Positions 1 through 8,905 of a DNA stretch of 64,000 nucleotides are shown piece by piece. Each line of letters begins with the position of its first letter. Positions within the stretch are counted from its first letter, which is position 1. This stretch comes from Cognatundibacterium griseum (lineage in GTDB: Bacteria > Pseudomonadota > Gammaproteobacteria > Burkholderiales > Burkholderiaceae_D). The notes under the pieces were generated by a model. It saw nothing but the letters and a program-made list of their open reading frames with translations, did no database searches and was not told the origin of the DNA. The stretch covers positions 62,001 through 126,000 of the forward strand of contig NZ_JACOGC010000005.1 of the NCBI RefSeq assembly GCF_014284195.1, written 5' to 3'. The position numbers and the translations under genes were made by a program.

Positions 1-855
1 GGAACCATGACAATTGAAATCAAGAGCGTGAATTCCCGCTTCCTTGATCTGCAGTTCCGCATCAACGATGATTTCCGTTCTGTAGAAAATCTGTTCCGGG
101 AAACCGTCTCACGGCGCGTCGTCAGGGGAAAAGTTGAATGCCGCTTCAGCTTTGGCAAAAAAAATAATGAAAATAACAATAAAGCACTCAGTCAATCCCT
201 GCTGACGCAACTGGCCGCATTCCAGCAGGCACTGCAAGACCAGTTTCCACAGGCAACGCCATTGAGCGTGAATGAACTGCTGCGCTGGCCCGGGGTGATT
301 GAAGAGGCTGAAATCAACACCGAACATTTGCAGCAGGCGATCAGCCAGACTATCCAGCAGACGCTTGATCAATTCATCATCAGCCGTGAGCGCGAAGGCG
401 CGGCACTGGAGCAGGTTTTATTAAACTGCATCACCGCAATGGAAGCCATCGTCGAAAAAATCCGGCCATTGCTACCGCAGGTCTTGCAGCAGTTCCAGCA
501 AAAATCCATTACTCGCCTTGAAGAAGCATTAGGATTAGCCTCCCTCGACGGTAACTCAGCCGCCATTTCGCGCGAAGAAGCGATGGACCGGATCCGGCAG
601 GAAGTGACGCTGTACGGCATCCGCATTGATGTCGCAGAGGAGCTGTCCCGCTTGTCTGCTCACCTGACGGAAACCCGGCACATCTTGCAAAAAGGCGGGC
701 AAGTCGGAAAACGCCTTGATTTCATGATGCAGGAACTCAATCGTGAAGCAAACACGCTGGGCTCCAAGGCAGCGCTGAAAGAACTCGCAGACGCCTCAAT
801 GGATTTAAAACTGTTGATAGAACAAATGCGTGAACAAGTGCAGAATCTTGAATAA
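1..855 (+). CDS. yicC: YicC family endoribonuclease, 5'-truncated
   Basis: This is the C-terminal 284 codons of a YicC-family protein; the reading frame is open to base 1, so the true start lies left of the window. Family members begin with a short MTGYA-like segment ahead of the [12 protein letters not shown] motif, which here sits at the very edge, so only about 10 residues are missing. The C-terminal DUF1732 signature is intact ([20 protein letters not shown], roughly residues 238-257). In E. coli YicC is an endoribonuclease acting on small RNAs. It sits just upstream of gmk, the usual betaproteobacterial order. The ATG at base 7 is internal, not a start. Confidence 0.93.
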   Translation, partial: GTMTIEIKSVNSRFLDLQFRINDDFRSVENLFRETVSRRVVRGKVECRFSFGKKNNENNNKALSQSLLTQLAAFQQALQDQFPQATPLSVNELLRWPGVIEEAEINTEHLQQAISQTIQQTLDQFIISREREGAALEQVLLNCITAMEAIVEKIRPLLPQVLQQFQQKSITRLEEALGLASLDGNSAAISREEAMDRIRQEVTLYGIRIDVAEELSRLSAHLTETRHILQKGGQVGKRLDFMMQELNREANTLGSKAALKELADASMDLKLLIEQMREQVQNLE

Positions 856-877
856 GCGCGTACATTTGCTTATACTC

Positions 878-898
878 CCGCCGATATTTTAACGGCGG
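878..898. terminator. Hairpin between yicC and gmk
   Basis: CCGCCG (878-883) pairs with CGGCGG (893-898) around a nine-base A/T loop. No good T-run follows on the plus strand, so it may be a weak or factor-assisted terminator of yicC, or a structure in the gmk leader. It directly abuts a copy of the TATACTCCC element (871-879). Confidence 0.35.
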
Positions 899-974
899 AA
901 ATATTCCCCAATCCAGAGAAAGCGGACCATCCGGCCATTTTTCGCCGGAAACTATCGTTCCTCAAAGGTTACCT

Positions 975-1619
975 ATGCTTCCCATCACTTCCACGCCCGG
1001 CAGTCTCTTTATTGTCGCTGCACCATCCGGCGCCGGCAAATCGACACTGGTCAATGCATTACTGAGCCAGGAACCGCAAATCAAGCTCTCCATTTCATAC
1101 ACCACACGCCCGCCCCGGCCTGGTGAGCAGAATGGCCGCGAATATCATTTCACCACCCCGGAAGACTTCCTGGCCAGAAAAGCGCAGGGAGAATTTCTGG
1201 AATCTGCCGAAGTACATGGCAATTATTACGGCACTTCCCGTCTGCAGATTGAAAAACAGATGCGTGCAGGCACCGATGTGCTGCTCGAAATCGACTGGCA
1301 GGGTGCGCAGCAGGTGCGCAAGCAGTTTCCGGATGCAGTTGGAATATTTATTCTCCCGCCATCGATTCCCGCACTCGAAGAACGTCTGAAGAAGCGCGGT
1401 CAGGACGAACCGCACATCATTACACGCCGGATTCTGGCGGCAGGCGGCGAAATGGCGCACTCTCCGGAGTTCGAGTATGTTATTATTAATCAAGATTTTG
1501 CCACTGCGCTCTCAGAGTTAAACGCGATTGTCAAAGCAACACGATGCCGCTTCACCCAGCAATCTGCCCGTAACAGCGCACTGTTTGCACAGCTCGGCAT
1601 ACATGCGAACCCCAATTAA
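975..1619 (+). CDS. gmk: Guanylate kinase
   Basis: Guanylate kinase converts GMP and ATP to GDP and ADP in the cytoplasm, feeding GTP and ppGpp synthesis. The 214-residue length is normal. The P-loop PSGAGKST lies at residues 17-24, the GMP-binding stretch [11 protein letters not shown] around 41-51, and the EYHF and FLE motifs follow as in the family. The ATG at 975 is preceded by a purine-rich AAAGGTT. It is followed 29 bases later by rpoZ and then spoT, a classic gmk-rpoZ-spoT operon that couples guanine nucleotide supply, RNA polymerase and the stringent response. Confidence 0.97.
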   Translation: MLPITSTPGSLFIVAAPSGAGKSTLVNALLSQEPQIKLSISYTTRPPRPGEQNGREYHFTTPEDFLARKAQGEFLESAEVHGNYYGTSRLQIEKQMRAGTDVLLEIDWQGAQQVRKQFPDAVGIFILPPSIPALEERLKKRGQDEPHIITRRILAAGGEMAHSPEFEYVIINQDFATALSELNAIVKATRCRFTQQSARNSALFAQLGIHANPN

Positions 1620-1648
1620 TTCATCCATATCAGTCATTAGGAAACATC

Positions 1649-1852
1649 ATGGCACGTATTACTATTGAAGACTCTCTGAAACAGATCCCTAACCGCTTCC
1701 AGCTGACTTTGTGTGCGACTTACCGTGCACGCCAGCTGCTGCAAGGCCATACGCCGAAGGTGGAGTCCAAAGACAAGCCAACCGTGATCGCACTGCGTGA
1801 AATCGCGCAAGGTAAAGTCGGTATTGAAATGCTCAAGAAAGTCCCTGTTTAA
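1649..1852 (+). CDS. rpoZ: DNA-directed RNA polymerase omega subunit
   Basis: The 67-residue omega subunit chaperones beta-prime folding and contributes to the ppGpp site on RNA polymerase. It begins [20 protein letters not shown], the family signature, and has the usual short betaproteobacterial length. An AGGAAA ribosome-binding site stands 7-8 bases before the ATG. It lies between gmk and spoT, 50 bases before the spoT start, consistent with a single transcript. Confidence 0.97.
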   Translation: MARITIEDSLKQIPNRFQLTLCATYRARQLLQGHTPKVESKDKPTVIALREIAQGKVGIEMLKKVPV

Positions 1853-1902
1853 TCTGGCTGTAACCGAAGTACCGCATAGTATTACTGGCCGGGAGTCGCA
1901 TC

Positions 1903-4227
1903 ATGAACGTCGCCGAATCTGCTCCGTCGTTGACTGCCACTCCGGCTGCACCGGTGACTGCGTCTGCCGATCCGGATGCAGCTGAGGGTAACACCGCAAA
2001 GTCTGCCGCCCGTAGCTCTAAAAAATCCGTATCCGTTAGCTCCCCCGCTTCACCTTCTTCTCAATCTTCGTCTCCCATTGTTGGCGTTGCTTCAACCAGT
2101 GCGCTCAGCGCCCGGCTGGCAGAATATATGTCGCCGGCTGATCTGAAACTGGTCAAGGAAGCATATCGTTTTTCTGATGAAATGCACCTGGGGCAGGTCC
2201 GTAAATCCGGCGAACCTTATATCTCGCACCCGATCGCGGTTGCAGAAATCTGCGCTGAATGGAAGCTGGATGTGCAGGCCATCATGGCTGCGTTGCTGCA
2301 TGATGTGATGGAAGATCAGGATGTCCAGAAGGAAGAACTGATTGAACGCTTTGGCGCGCCCGTCGCCACGCTGGTCGACGGTTTATCGAAACTGGAAAAA
2401 ATTGAGTTCCAGAGCCAGATTGAAGCGCAGGCCGAAAATTTCCGCAAGATGCTGCTGGCGATGGCGCGCGATGTGCGGGTGATTCTGGTCAAGCTGGCCG
2501 ACCGGTTGCACAATATGCGCACGCTGGCAGTCATGTCGCCGGAAAAAAAACGTCGCATATCACGGGAAACCATGGATGTGTATGTTCCGATTGCACACCG
2601 TCTCGGGCTCAATAATATTTACCGGGAACTGCAGGATCTCGCATTTTCACATCTCTACCCGATGCGCTACCGGACGCTGTCCAAAGCAGTCAAGGCAGCG
2701 CGCGGTAACCGGCGTGAAGTCGTCAATAAAATTCTGGAAGCAGTTAAAATTGCGCTGAAAGAAGCCGATATCCGCGCAGAAGTCTATGGTCGCGAAAAGA
2801 CGCTGTACGGTATTTACCGGAAAATGCATGACAAACACCTGAGTTTTTCTCAGGTACTGGATGTCTATGGCTTTCGCATCGTGGTCGACAATTTCCGCGA
2901 AAGTTACTATGCGCTGGGAGCGCTGCATGCGCTGTACAAGCCTATGCCGGGCAAGTTCAAGGATTACATTGCGATTCCGAAAACGAACGGCTACCAGTCA
3001 CTGCACACCACGCTGATCGGCCCTTACGGCACCCCGGTTGAATTTCAGATCCGCACTCAGGATATGCACCGCGTCGCCGAATCTGGCGTGGCCGCACACT
3101 GGCTGTATAAAGATGACGATGGCAGTCTGACCGATCTGCAGCAGCGCACCCATGCCTGGCTGCAGTCGCTGCTGGATATTCAGAAGCAGACTGGTGACTC
3201 GGCTGAATTCCTGGAGCATGTCAAAGTTGATCTGTTTCCCGATTCAGTCTATGTATTCACACCAAAATCCAAGATTATTGCCCTCCCGCGCGGAGCGACA
3301 GCATTGGACTTCGCCTACAGCATCCATACCGACATCGGGGATCAGGCGATCGCTACCCGCATCAATCATGAACCGGTACCACTCCGCTCTGAACTGAAAA
3401 ACGGCGATATCGTCGAAATCATCACTTCGCCCAATTCACGACCGACACCCAACTGGCTGACCTATGTGCGTACCGGTAAAGCGCGCTCCGCAATCCGGCA
3501 CTATCTGCGGACCATCAATCTGAGCGAATCCACCGAACTCGGCAAACAATTGCTGGCGCAGGCGATGGTAGCGGTCAGCCTGAACCCGGAATTGCCGACC
3601 ACACTGATCGACAAATTGCTGAATGAATCGACTGCCAAATCGATGGATGAAATCTATACCGATATCGGCATCGGCAAACGCATGGCGGCACTGGTGGCAC
3701 GCCACATTCTGGATCTGGTTGAGGATGATGCACCCTTCCCATTCCAGCAATTCGGAGACAAACACGCTTACAAACGTGATCCGGTCATCATTTACGGCAG
3801 CGAAGGTTTATCGGTGCAACTGGCTCCCTGTTGCCTGCCGATTCCCGGCGACGGCATTGTCGGCCAGCTGAAACGCGATCAGGGGCTGGTGGTACACAGC
3901 GACGACTGCGAACATGCGAAACGCCTGCACATTAAAGAACCCGATCGCTGGATTGATGTGACCTGGGGGGAAGAACTCAATCGCAGTTTTGACACCCGGA
4001 TCGAGGTCACCGTGACCAATGAACGCGGCGCGCTGGCAAGGATTGCCGCTGAAATCGGCGAATCGGAAGCCAATATCAGCCATGTCAACATGGAAGATGG
4101 CGATGCCAACGACATGACCCATATCCACTTCACGATACAAGTTGAAGACCGCGCCCACCTCGCCCGCATCATGCGCAACATCAAGCACTTAAGCGGCGTG
4201 TCACGCATTCTGCGTGAACGGGGCTGA
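1903..4227 (+). CDS. spoT: Bifunctional (p)ppGpp synthetase/hydrolase SpoT/Rel
   Basis: This 774-residue enzyme makes and degrades the alarmone (p)ppGpp. After an Ala/Ser-rich, probably disordered tail (about residues 1-65) comes an HD hydrolase domain with HPI near residue 108 and LLHDVMED near 130, so hydrolase activity should be intact. The synthetase domain follows (YGREKTLYGIY, then YGFRIVV and YIAIPKTNGYQSLHT). A TGS domain (VYVFTPKSKIIALPRGATALD) and a C-terminal ACT domain (last 80 residues) complete the long RelA/SpoT architecture. Betaproteobacteria usually also carry a separate RelA elsewhere; the intact HD site and the gmk-rpoZ context mark this copy as the SpoT type. The low-complexity N-terminus is longer than in E. 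coli SpoT. Confidence 0.95.
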   Translation: MNVAESAPSLTATPAAPVTASADPDAAEGNTAKSAARSSKKSVSVSSPASPSSQSSSPIVGVASTSALSARLAEYMSPADLKLVKEAYRFSDEMHLGQVRKSGEPYISHPIAVAEICAEWKLDVQAIMAALLHDVMEDQDVQKEELIERFGAPVATLVDGLSKLEKIEFQSQIEAQAENFRKMLLAMARDVRVILVKLADRLHNMRTLAVMSPEKKRRISRETMDVYVPIAHRLGLNNIYRELQDLAFSHLYPMRYRTLSKAVKAARGNRREVVNKILEAVKIALKEADIRAEVYGREKTLYGIYRKMHDKHLSFSQVLDVYGFRIVVDNFRESYYALGALHALYKPMPGKFKDYIAIPKTNGYQSLHTTLIGPYGTPVEFQIRTQDMHRVAESGVAAHWLYKDDDGSLTDLQQRTHAWLQSLLDIQKQTGDSAEFLEHVKVDLFPDSVYVFTPKSKIIALPRGATALDFAYSIHTDIGDQAIATRINHEPVPLRSELKNGDIVEIITSPNSRPTPNWLTYVRTGKARSAIRHYLRTINLSESTELGKQLLAQAMVAVSLNPELPTTLIDKLLNESTAKSMDEIYTDIGIGKRMAALVARHILDLVEDDAPFPFQQFGDKHAYKRDPVIIYGSEGLSVQLAPCCLPIPGDGIVGQLKRDQGLVVHSDDCEHAKRLHIKEPDRWIDVTWGEELNRSFDTRIEVTVTNERGALARIAAEIGESEANISHVNMEDGDANDMTHIHFTIQVEDRAHLARIMRNIKHLSGVSRILRERG

Positions 4228-4286
4228 AGTCTGCTACCCGGTCAGGTCAGACCATCAACAATATACTCCCCTCGCTTTTAAGAAAA

Positions 4287-4320
4287 AACACCCTGATGCC
4301 CTGAAGAACAAAGGGCGTTT
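4287..4320. terminator. Probable terminator after spoT
   Basis: GCCCT (4298-4302) pairs with AGGGC (4312-4316) and is followed by GTTTAAAT; an overlapping alternative pairs AAACaCCCT (4287-4295) with AGGGcGTTT (4312-4320). The structure lies 60 bases past the spoT stop and directly before a large palindrome. The stem is short, so confidence is moderate. Confidence 0.45.
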
Positions 4321-4348
4321 AAATATACTCCCGGGGAGTATATTTAAA
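4318..4348. repeat. Perfect 31-bp palindrome carrying ATATACTCCC
   Basis: The arm TTTAAATATACTCCC (4318-4332) is followed by one G and then its exact reverse complement (4334-4348). A half copy of the same motif, ATATACTCCC, occurs 61 bases upstream at 4261-4270, and related copies occur in other intergenic gaps at 871-879, 14431-14440 and 14491-14510. It lies in the gap between the convergent spoT and DUF3422 genes, so it could act as a bidirectional terminator, a protein-binding site, or a member of a dispersed palindromic repeat family. Confidence 0.75.
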
Positions 4349-4398
4349 TGACTGGATACCATCCTCTCAGCATCGGCTCACAGATAGCCTCGCAACAC

Positions 4399-5757
4399 TT
4401 AATGCAGACTTTTGTGCATTCTTCTCAAGCCCCACCAGACAGCCAGCGCAATCACAGGAATCAGCAAACCTGTCAGCAGATCTGGATTGATATTAACGCC
4501 CAAAGCTTTGAGTCCCTTCCCGGCGTAGGAAAATAATCCGGCCACGTAATAACTGATTGCCGCTACCGACAAACCTTCGACCGCCTGCTGCAAACGCAAT
4601 TGCTGGGCTGCGCGCTGATTCATGCTTTGCAGAATTTTCCGGTTCTGCTGTTCCTGCACGATGCCGACACGGGTGCGCAGCAGATCATTGGTATGTGCGA
4701 CCCTCGCCGCCAACGCCTCCTGCCTTCGCACAATCGCTTCGCAGGTGTGCATGGCCGGAGCCAGCCGCCGCTCCATAAATTCAGCAATCGTCGGAATTCC
4801 TTCAATCCGACTTTCGCGCAACTCCTCAATCCGCGCATTCACCAGACTGAAATAAGCTTTCGATGCGGAAAAGCGATAGCTGTTTTCCAGTGCCAGCTTT
4901 TCGATCCGGGCTGCCAGATCAATGATTTCCCGCAGCATTTTCTGCTCGGCATCCGTATCACTCAATTCGCCTTGCTGACCGCTCGCGACTGTCATCGCAG
5001 CAGTCAGCTGCACCAGTTCGTTCTCAATCGCACTGAGTACCGGCGCAGCGGCCTGCGCCTGCGGCAAACCGAGCAATGCCATCATGCGGTAAGTTTCAAT
5101 TTCCAGAATACGTTGTATTGTCCGGCCCGGCTGCTGATCCAGAAAATCCTGATCACATACGATGAAACGGCTGAAGCCATCCGCCTGAATCAGGAAATCG
5201 GTCCAGACCTCACCACGCTCAATCACCTTGCTGCCGACCAGCACTCCTCCTTCGAACACACCGTGCAGCAGATTTGCCGGTCCGGCCCAGAATTTGGTCG
5301 CGGAAATCAACGCCACATGCGCCGCCACCATCACTTTCCCTTCCAGGGAAGCCAGCCATTGCTGCGGAACATGGCGCAACGGCACCTGATCGAAAATCCG
5401 GTCAACCTGCTTTAATGAGGGCGCCGCTTCAGCTCCGGATTCATCCGCATTATCCAGAAAGCTGTAGGTGGCAAATTCAGTATGACATTCCCACTTCAGC
5501 CGGAAGCGCCCAAAATCATGGAAAAAATATTTGGCACCGGCAGCCGGAGCGGCAACACCGAAATGCGTGCAAAAATCCGTCAGGATCGACAGTTGCTGCG
5601 ACAGATTATCTGTACCACCTTCCCCCTCGCCCGGCGTGAAAATCGCAAAATGGGTCAGCAATTCGGGAGAGCGCAGACGCAACGATGGACGGGAATGAAT
5701 CTCCGCTGCCAGCGGTATGCGCAAAGGATGATTGATATGCGTGTAATTCAGCGCCAT
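4399..5757 (-). CDS. DUF3422 family membrane protein
   Basis: The protein (about 452 residues) matches the uncharacterised DUF3422 family, recognisable from its start (HPLRIPLAAEIHSRPSLRL). The large N-terminal part is soluble and charged; a region rich in Glu, Arg and Gln before the C-terminus looks helical or coiled coil. Two hydrophobic segments end the protein (around GLSVAAISYYVAGLFSYAG and LTGLLIPVIALAVWWGL), separated by a short loop. I chose the ATG at 5757 (MALNYTHI); a TTG 15 bases upstream is in frame but less likely. It starts 24 bases after greB and is probably cotranscribed with it. Function is unknown. Confidence 0.85.
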   Translation of the reverse strand: MALNYTHINHPLRIPLAAEIHSRPSLRLRSPELLTHFAIFTPGEGEGGTDNLSQQLSILTDFCTHFGVAAPAAGAKYFFHDFGRFRLKWECHTEFATYSFLDNADESGAEAAPSLKQVDRIFDQVPLRHVPQQWLASLEGKVMVAAHVALISATKFWAGPANLLHGVFEGGVLVGSKVIERGEVWTDFLIQADGFSRFIVCDQDFLDQQPGRTIQRILEIETYRMMALLGLPQAQAAAPVLSAIENELVQLTAAMTVASGQQGELSDTDAEQKMLREIIDLAARIEKLALENSYRFSASKAYFSLVNARIEELRESRIEGIPTIAEFMERRLAPAMHTCEAIVRRQEALAARVAHTNDLLRTRVGIVQEQQNRKILQSMNQRAAQQLRLQQAVEGLSVAAISYYVAGLFSYAGKGLKALGVNINPDLLTGLLIPVIALAVWWGLRRMHKSLH

Positions 5758-5781
5758 GATGATCCGTTTCAAAATGAGAAA

Positions 5782-6330
5782 TCAGCCCGGATAACTCACA
5801 TCCAGTATCGTCAGTTCATCGGTTCCCAGCGGAGTTTTCAGCGTCACCACATCGCCGATGCGTGCTTTCGTCAGTGCCCGGGCGACTGGCGAAATCCAGC
5901 TGATTTTTCCCTGCAAAGGATCAAATTCATCCACGCCGACAATCGTCACACGCATCTCTTCTCCTTGCAGATTTTCATAAACCACGGTCGCTCCAAAGAA
6001 AATCTGATCTGATCCATGATGGACGCGCGGATCAACCACCTCTGCGATATCCAGACGCGTGCTCAGAAAGCGGATACGGCGGTCAATCTCACGCAAACGA
6101 CGTTTACCGTAAATATAGTCGCCATTCTCAGAGCGATCGCCATTCGACGCTGCCCAGGAAACGATATTCACCACTTCAGGTCGCGCCACGTCAATCAGAT
6201 GCAGAAACTCATCTTTCATGCGCTGATGTCCCTCCGGGGTCATGTAATTTTTGGAACCGGCCGGTATGGGCGGCGCGCCGGCTTCCTCATCCTCGTCCGC
6301 TTCCGTTTCTTTGATAAATGCTTTGCTCAT
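5782..6330 (-). CDS. greB: Transcription elongation factor GreB
   Basis: GreB rescues backtracked RNA polymerase by stimulating cleavage of the nascent RNA. The N-terminal coiled coil carries the acidic tip NGDRSENGDY with D65 and E68, the residues that act in the polymerase secondary channel. The C-terminal FKBP-like domain ends IGDVVTLKTPLGTDELTILD. At 182 residues it is longer than E. coli GreB because of an acidic N-terminal extension of about 29 residues (ETEADEDEEAGAP). It is the first gene of a short minus-strand unit with the DUF3422 gene. Confidence 0.95.
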   Translation of the reverse strand: MSKAFIKETEADEDEEAGAPPIPAGSKNYMTPEGHQRMKDEFLHLIDVARPEVVNIVSWAASNGDRSENGDYIYGKRRLREIDRRIRFLSTRLDIAEVVDPRVHHGSDQIFFGATVVYENLQGEEMRVTIVGVDEFDPLQGKISWISPVARALTKARIGDVVTLKTPLGTDELTILDVSYPG

Positions 6331-6517
6331 GTTGATATTTTATCGGAGTCCGTCAAATTTATGAGTATCTTCTCACCACCACAATGTCATCCCTTATAAA
6401 ATAAGCGATAAGGCGGCACCGATCAACGCGTGCAGCAACCGGCATGACCCGATCAGGATTGTTCACGCACCCTGTTGCGTCAAAACACTGCTGATCTGAA
6501 ACAGAAATGGACCAGGC

Positions 6518-7165
6518 ATGAATGAATATGCATCAATAAAAATCATTATTGCAGACGACTGCGCCATCGTCAGGGAAGGAATTAAAAGTATTATCGCAAC
6601 AACCAGCGACATGACATTAACAGGTGAAGCCGGCTCAGGGGGTGAAGCGATTCGCCTGTCACGCCAAACGGATTACCAGGTTTTATTGCTGGATATTGCG
6701 CTGGCGGATAAAAATGGCATTGAAGTGCTGAAACAGATTAAAACAGAAAATTCCGCCATTCAGGTTCTCATGTTTTCGCACTATCGTGAAGATCAGTATG
6801 CCATACGTTGCCTGAAAGCCGGCGCATCGGGTTATCTGAATAAAAACTGCGCGATTACCGAATTACTGACGGCAATCCGGCAGGTGGCCGGCGGACTGAA
6901 ATATATCGGTCCTCAGCTGGCGCAGGCACTGGCCAACAACCTGAATCAGGAACACGAAGACGAGCCGCACAAAACCTTGTCAGACCGAGAATTTCAGACC
7001 ATGACAATGATCGCTTCCGGCAAATCTGTGAGCGACATTGCCAAAGAACTATCTTTATCCGTCAAAACCATCAGCGAATACCGTTCCAGAATTTTGCTGA
7101 AGATGAAATTGCGGCACAATGCAGAACTGACACATTATGCGATTAAAAATCAGCTTGTTGATTAA
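6518..7165 (+). CDS. NarL/FixJ-type response regulator
   Basis: A 215-residue two-component transcription regulator. The receiver domain has the acidic pair D13/D14, the phosphoacceptor D59 in LLLDIALADKNG and K108 in GYLNK. A LuxR-type helix-turn-helix follows at about residues 149-205 (LSDREFQTMTMIASG, then SVSDIAKELSLSVKTISEYR). No histidine kinase lies nearby, so it is an orphan regulator whose target and signal cannot be read from sequence. It is followed after 29 bases by a diguanylate cyclase gene on the same strand and may be cotranscribed with it. The 187 bases upstream hold no recognisable feature apart from the presumed promoter. Confidence 0.93.
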   Translation: MNEYASIKIIIADDCAIVREGIKSIIATTSDMTLTGEAGSGGEAIRLSRQTDYQVLLLDIALADKNGIEVLKQIKTENSAIQVLMFSHYREDQYAIRCLKAGASGYLNKNCAITELLTAIRQVAGGLKYIGPQLAQALANNLNQEHEDEPHKTLSDREFQTMTMIASGKSVSDIAKELSLSVKTISEYRSRILLKMKLRHNAELTHYAIKNQLVD

Positions 7166-7194
7166 TTCGATTCACGATGAATGGCAGGGCAACC

Positions 7195-8886
7195 ATGTCC
7201 AATAAAATCCCACCTTCGCAATCCAAAAGCCCGACTGACATTGCCCGGGAAACCTTCCGCCAGCTCGCTATTCAGCGTATTGCGCCGACACCGGATGCCT
7301 ATCGCAAACTGTATAACGAAATTGCCGGCATCCCGGATGAAAATCCGGCGACGGACACAGATACGACACAGCATGCAGACAACGGGCAAACAGAAAAAAC
7401 CGTCTCCGAAGCTGAAAACCTGTTGAGCAGTTTTGCTGCCAGCCTGCAAAACTCGAATAGTGATTTATCCACCTTTGGACATCGTTTCAGCCGTGCCGTC
7501 AAAACAGGCAACTGGGAAGATTATGCCAAAGGTCTGGAACTGCTGACCCAGCACATCACCAACAGTAACAGTCCGGCAGCTTCCGGCACGGCAAATTCTG
7601 CTAACATCACGCCCCCTGTTTCTGCTGCGGTTTCCAGTGTGGCCGCTGCCGGCATATCGCTGGTCGATGCGCCGGCAGAAGACCCGCGCCAAAAACTGCT
7701 GAAAGATTTACTTTACCGGACGCTGACGCTGGCGCTGAGTTCTCTGCTGAAGCCCAATCCACCGCTGGCCAGCGAATCCGAAGCATTGGGACTCGCCGTC
7801 AGGGATGCCGACACCGAAGCAGCATTAAATCAGGTCGGCAGCCGTCTGAAGCAGCTTTGCTTTCAGATTGAACTGCAAAGTGGTGACAGCGCCGAACAGC
7901 ATGAATTGCTGTTGCGTCTGTTCGATCTGCTGCTGACGAATATTCACGATCTGCTGGACAACGACAACTGGCTGCGCGGCCAGATAGAGGTCGTGCAAAA
8001 CCTGATTTCCGGTCCAATCGACCACCGCGCATTGCAGGAAGCAACCCGCAGCCTGAAAGACGTCATTTACAAACAGGGTGTCCTGAAAAACAGCATTGCC
8101 GAATCCAAGACCTCCGTCAAAAACATGATGGAAGCCTTCATCGACAGGCTCAACACCATGGCGGCCAGCACCGGTGCCTACCAACAAAAAATGGATGCCT
8201 ATGCCGGCAAAATCAGCGCGGCGCGCGATGCGAATGAAGTCACCAACCTGATCAGTCATATCCTGGCGGAAACCAGAGTCGTCCAAAATGAAACCATGCG
8301 CTCACGCGACATCATCATCGCGGCGCAGAAAGAAGTAACTGAAGCCGAGACCAGGATCAAGGAACTGGAAAACAAACTGGCGCACATGAGCGAACTCGTG
8401 CGCGAAGACCAGCTGACCGGCAGTCTGAACCGGCGCGGCATGGAAGATATTTTTGAACGGGAGGCAGACCGTGCCGACCGGCGTAATACACCGCTCTGCA
8501 TCGCATTGCTGGATCTCGATAATTTCAAAAAACTGAATGACACCCACGGCCATTCGGCCGGGGACGAAGCGCTGGTGCATCTGGTCAGGATCGTGAAGCA
8601 AACCCTGCGCTCGATCGACGTCATTGCCCGTTACGGCGGCGAAGAATTTGTCATCATCATGCCGGAAACCGGCCTGGACGAAGCAGCACAGGCAATGACC
8701 CGCGTACAACGCGAGCTGACCAGACACTTCTTCACTGCGAACGACCAGCGCCTGTTCATCACATTCAGCGCCGGGGTTGCCATGCGCGCGCCAAGAGAAC
8801 CTCAGGAAGTCTTACTGAAACGCGCAGACAAAGCCATGTATGAAGCTAAACAAACGGGTAAAAACCGGGTGGTGAAGGCCATATGA
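7195..8886 (+). CDS. Diguanylate cyclase (GGDEF domain)
   Basis: This 563-residue protein should make c-di-GMP from two GTP. The C-terminal GGDEF domain (about residues 400-563) has an intact GGEEF active site and the upstream RSID inhibitory site at the correct five-residue spacing, so product feedback is expected. Helical and coiled-coil sequence fills the middle; there is no transmembrane segment, so it is probably cytosolic. The N-terminus (SPTDIARETFRQLAIQRIAP) resembles the N-terminal region common to many Burkholderiales GGDEF proteins. I chose ATG 7195, preceded by AGGG; an in-frame ATG at 7177 lacks a ribosome-binding site. The signal it responds to is unknown. Confidence 0.93.
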   Translation: MSNKIPPSQSKSPTDIARETFRQLAIQRIAPTPDAYRKLYNEIAGIPDENPATDTDTTQHADNGQTEKTVSEAENLLSSFAASLQNSNSDLSTFGHRFSRAVKTGNWEDYAKGLELLTQHITNSNSPAASGTANSANITPPVSAAVSSVAAAGISLVDAPAEDPRQKLLKDLLYRTLTLALSSLLKPNPPLASESEALGLAVRDADTEAALNQVGSRLKQLCFQIELQSGDSAEQHELLLRLFDLLLTNIHDLLDNDNWLRGQIEVVQNLISGPIDHRALQEATRSLKDVIYKQGVLKNSIAESKTSVKNMMEAFIDRLNTMAASTGAYQQKMDAYAGKISAARDANEVTNLISHILAETRVVQNETMRSRDIIIAAQKEVTEAETRIKELENKLAHMSELVREDQLTGSLNRRGMEDIFEREADRADRRNTPLCIALLDLDNFKKLNDTHGHSAGDEALVHLVRIVKQTLRSIDVIARYGGEEFVIIMPETGLDEAAQAMTRVQRELTRHFFTANDQRLFITFSAGVAMRAPREPQEVLLKRADKAMYEAKQTGKNRVVKAI

Positions 8887-8905
8887 ACAACGTCTTTCGA
8901 TAAGC

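Noticed and set aside
109-372. Many open frames on the strand opposite to recognised genes, such as this one inside yicC
   Set aside because: They overlap well-supported genes completely, have no family-like sequence or ribosome-binding site, and mirror codon usage of the real gene.
4600-5415. A 271-codon plus-strand frame opposite the DUF3422 gene
   Set aside because: Long but compositionally a shadow: no domain signature, no hydrophobic core pattern, and full overlap with a conserved protein.
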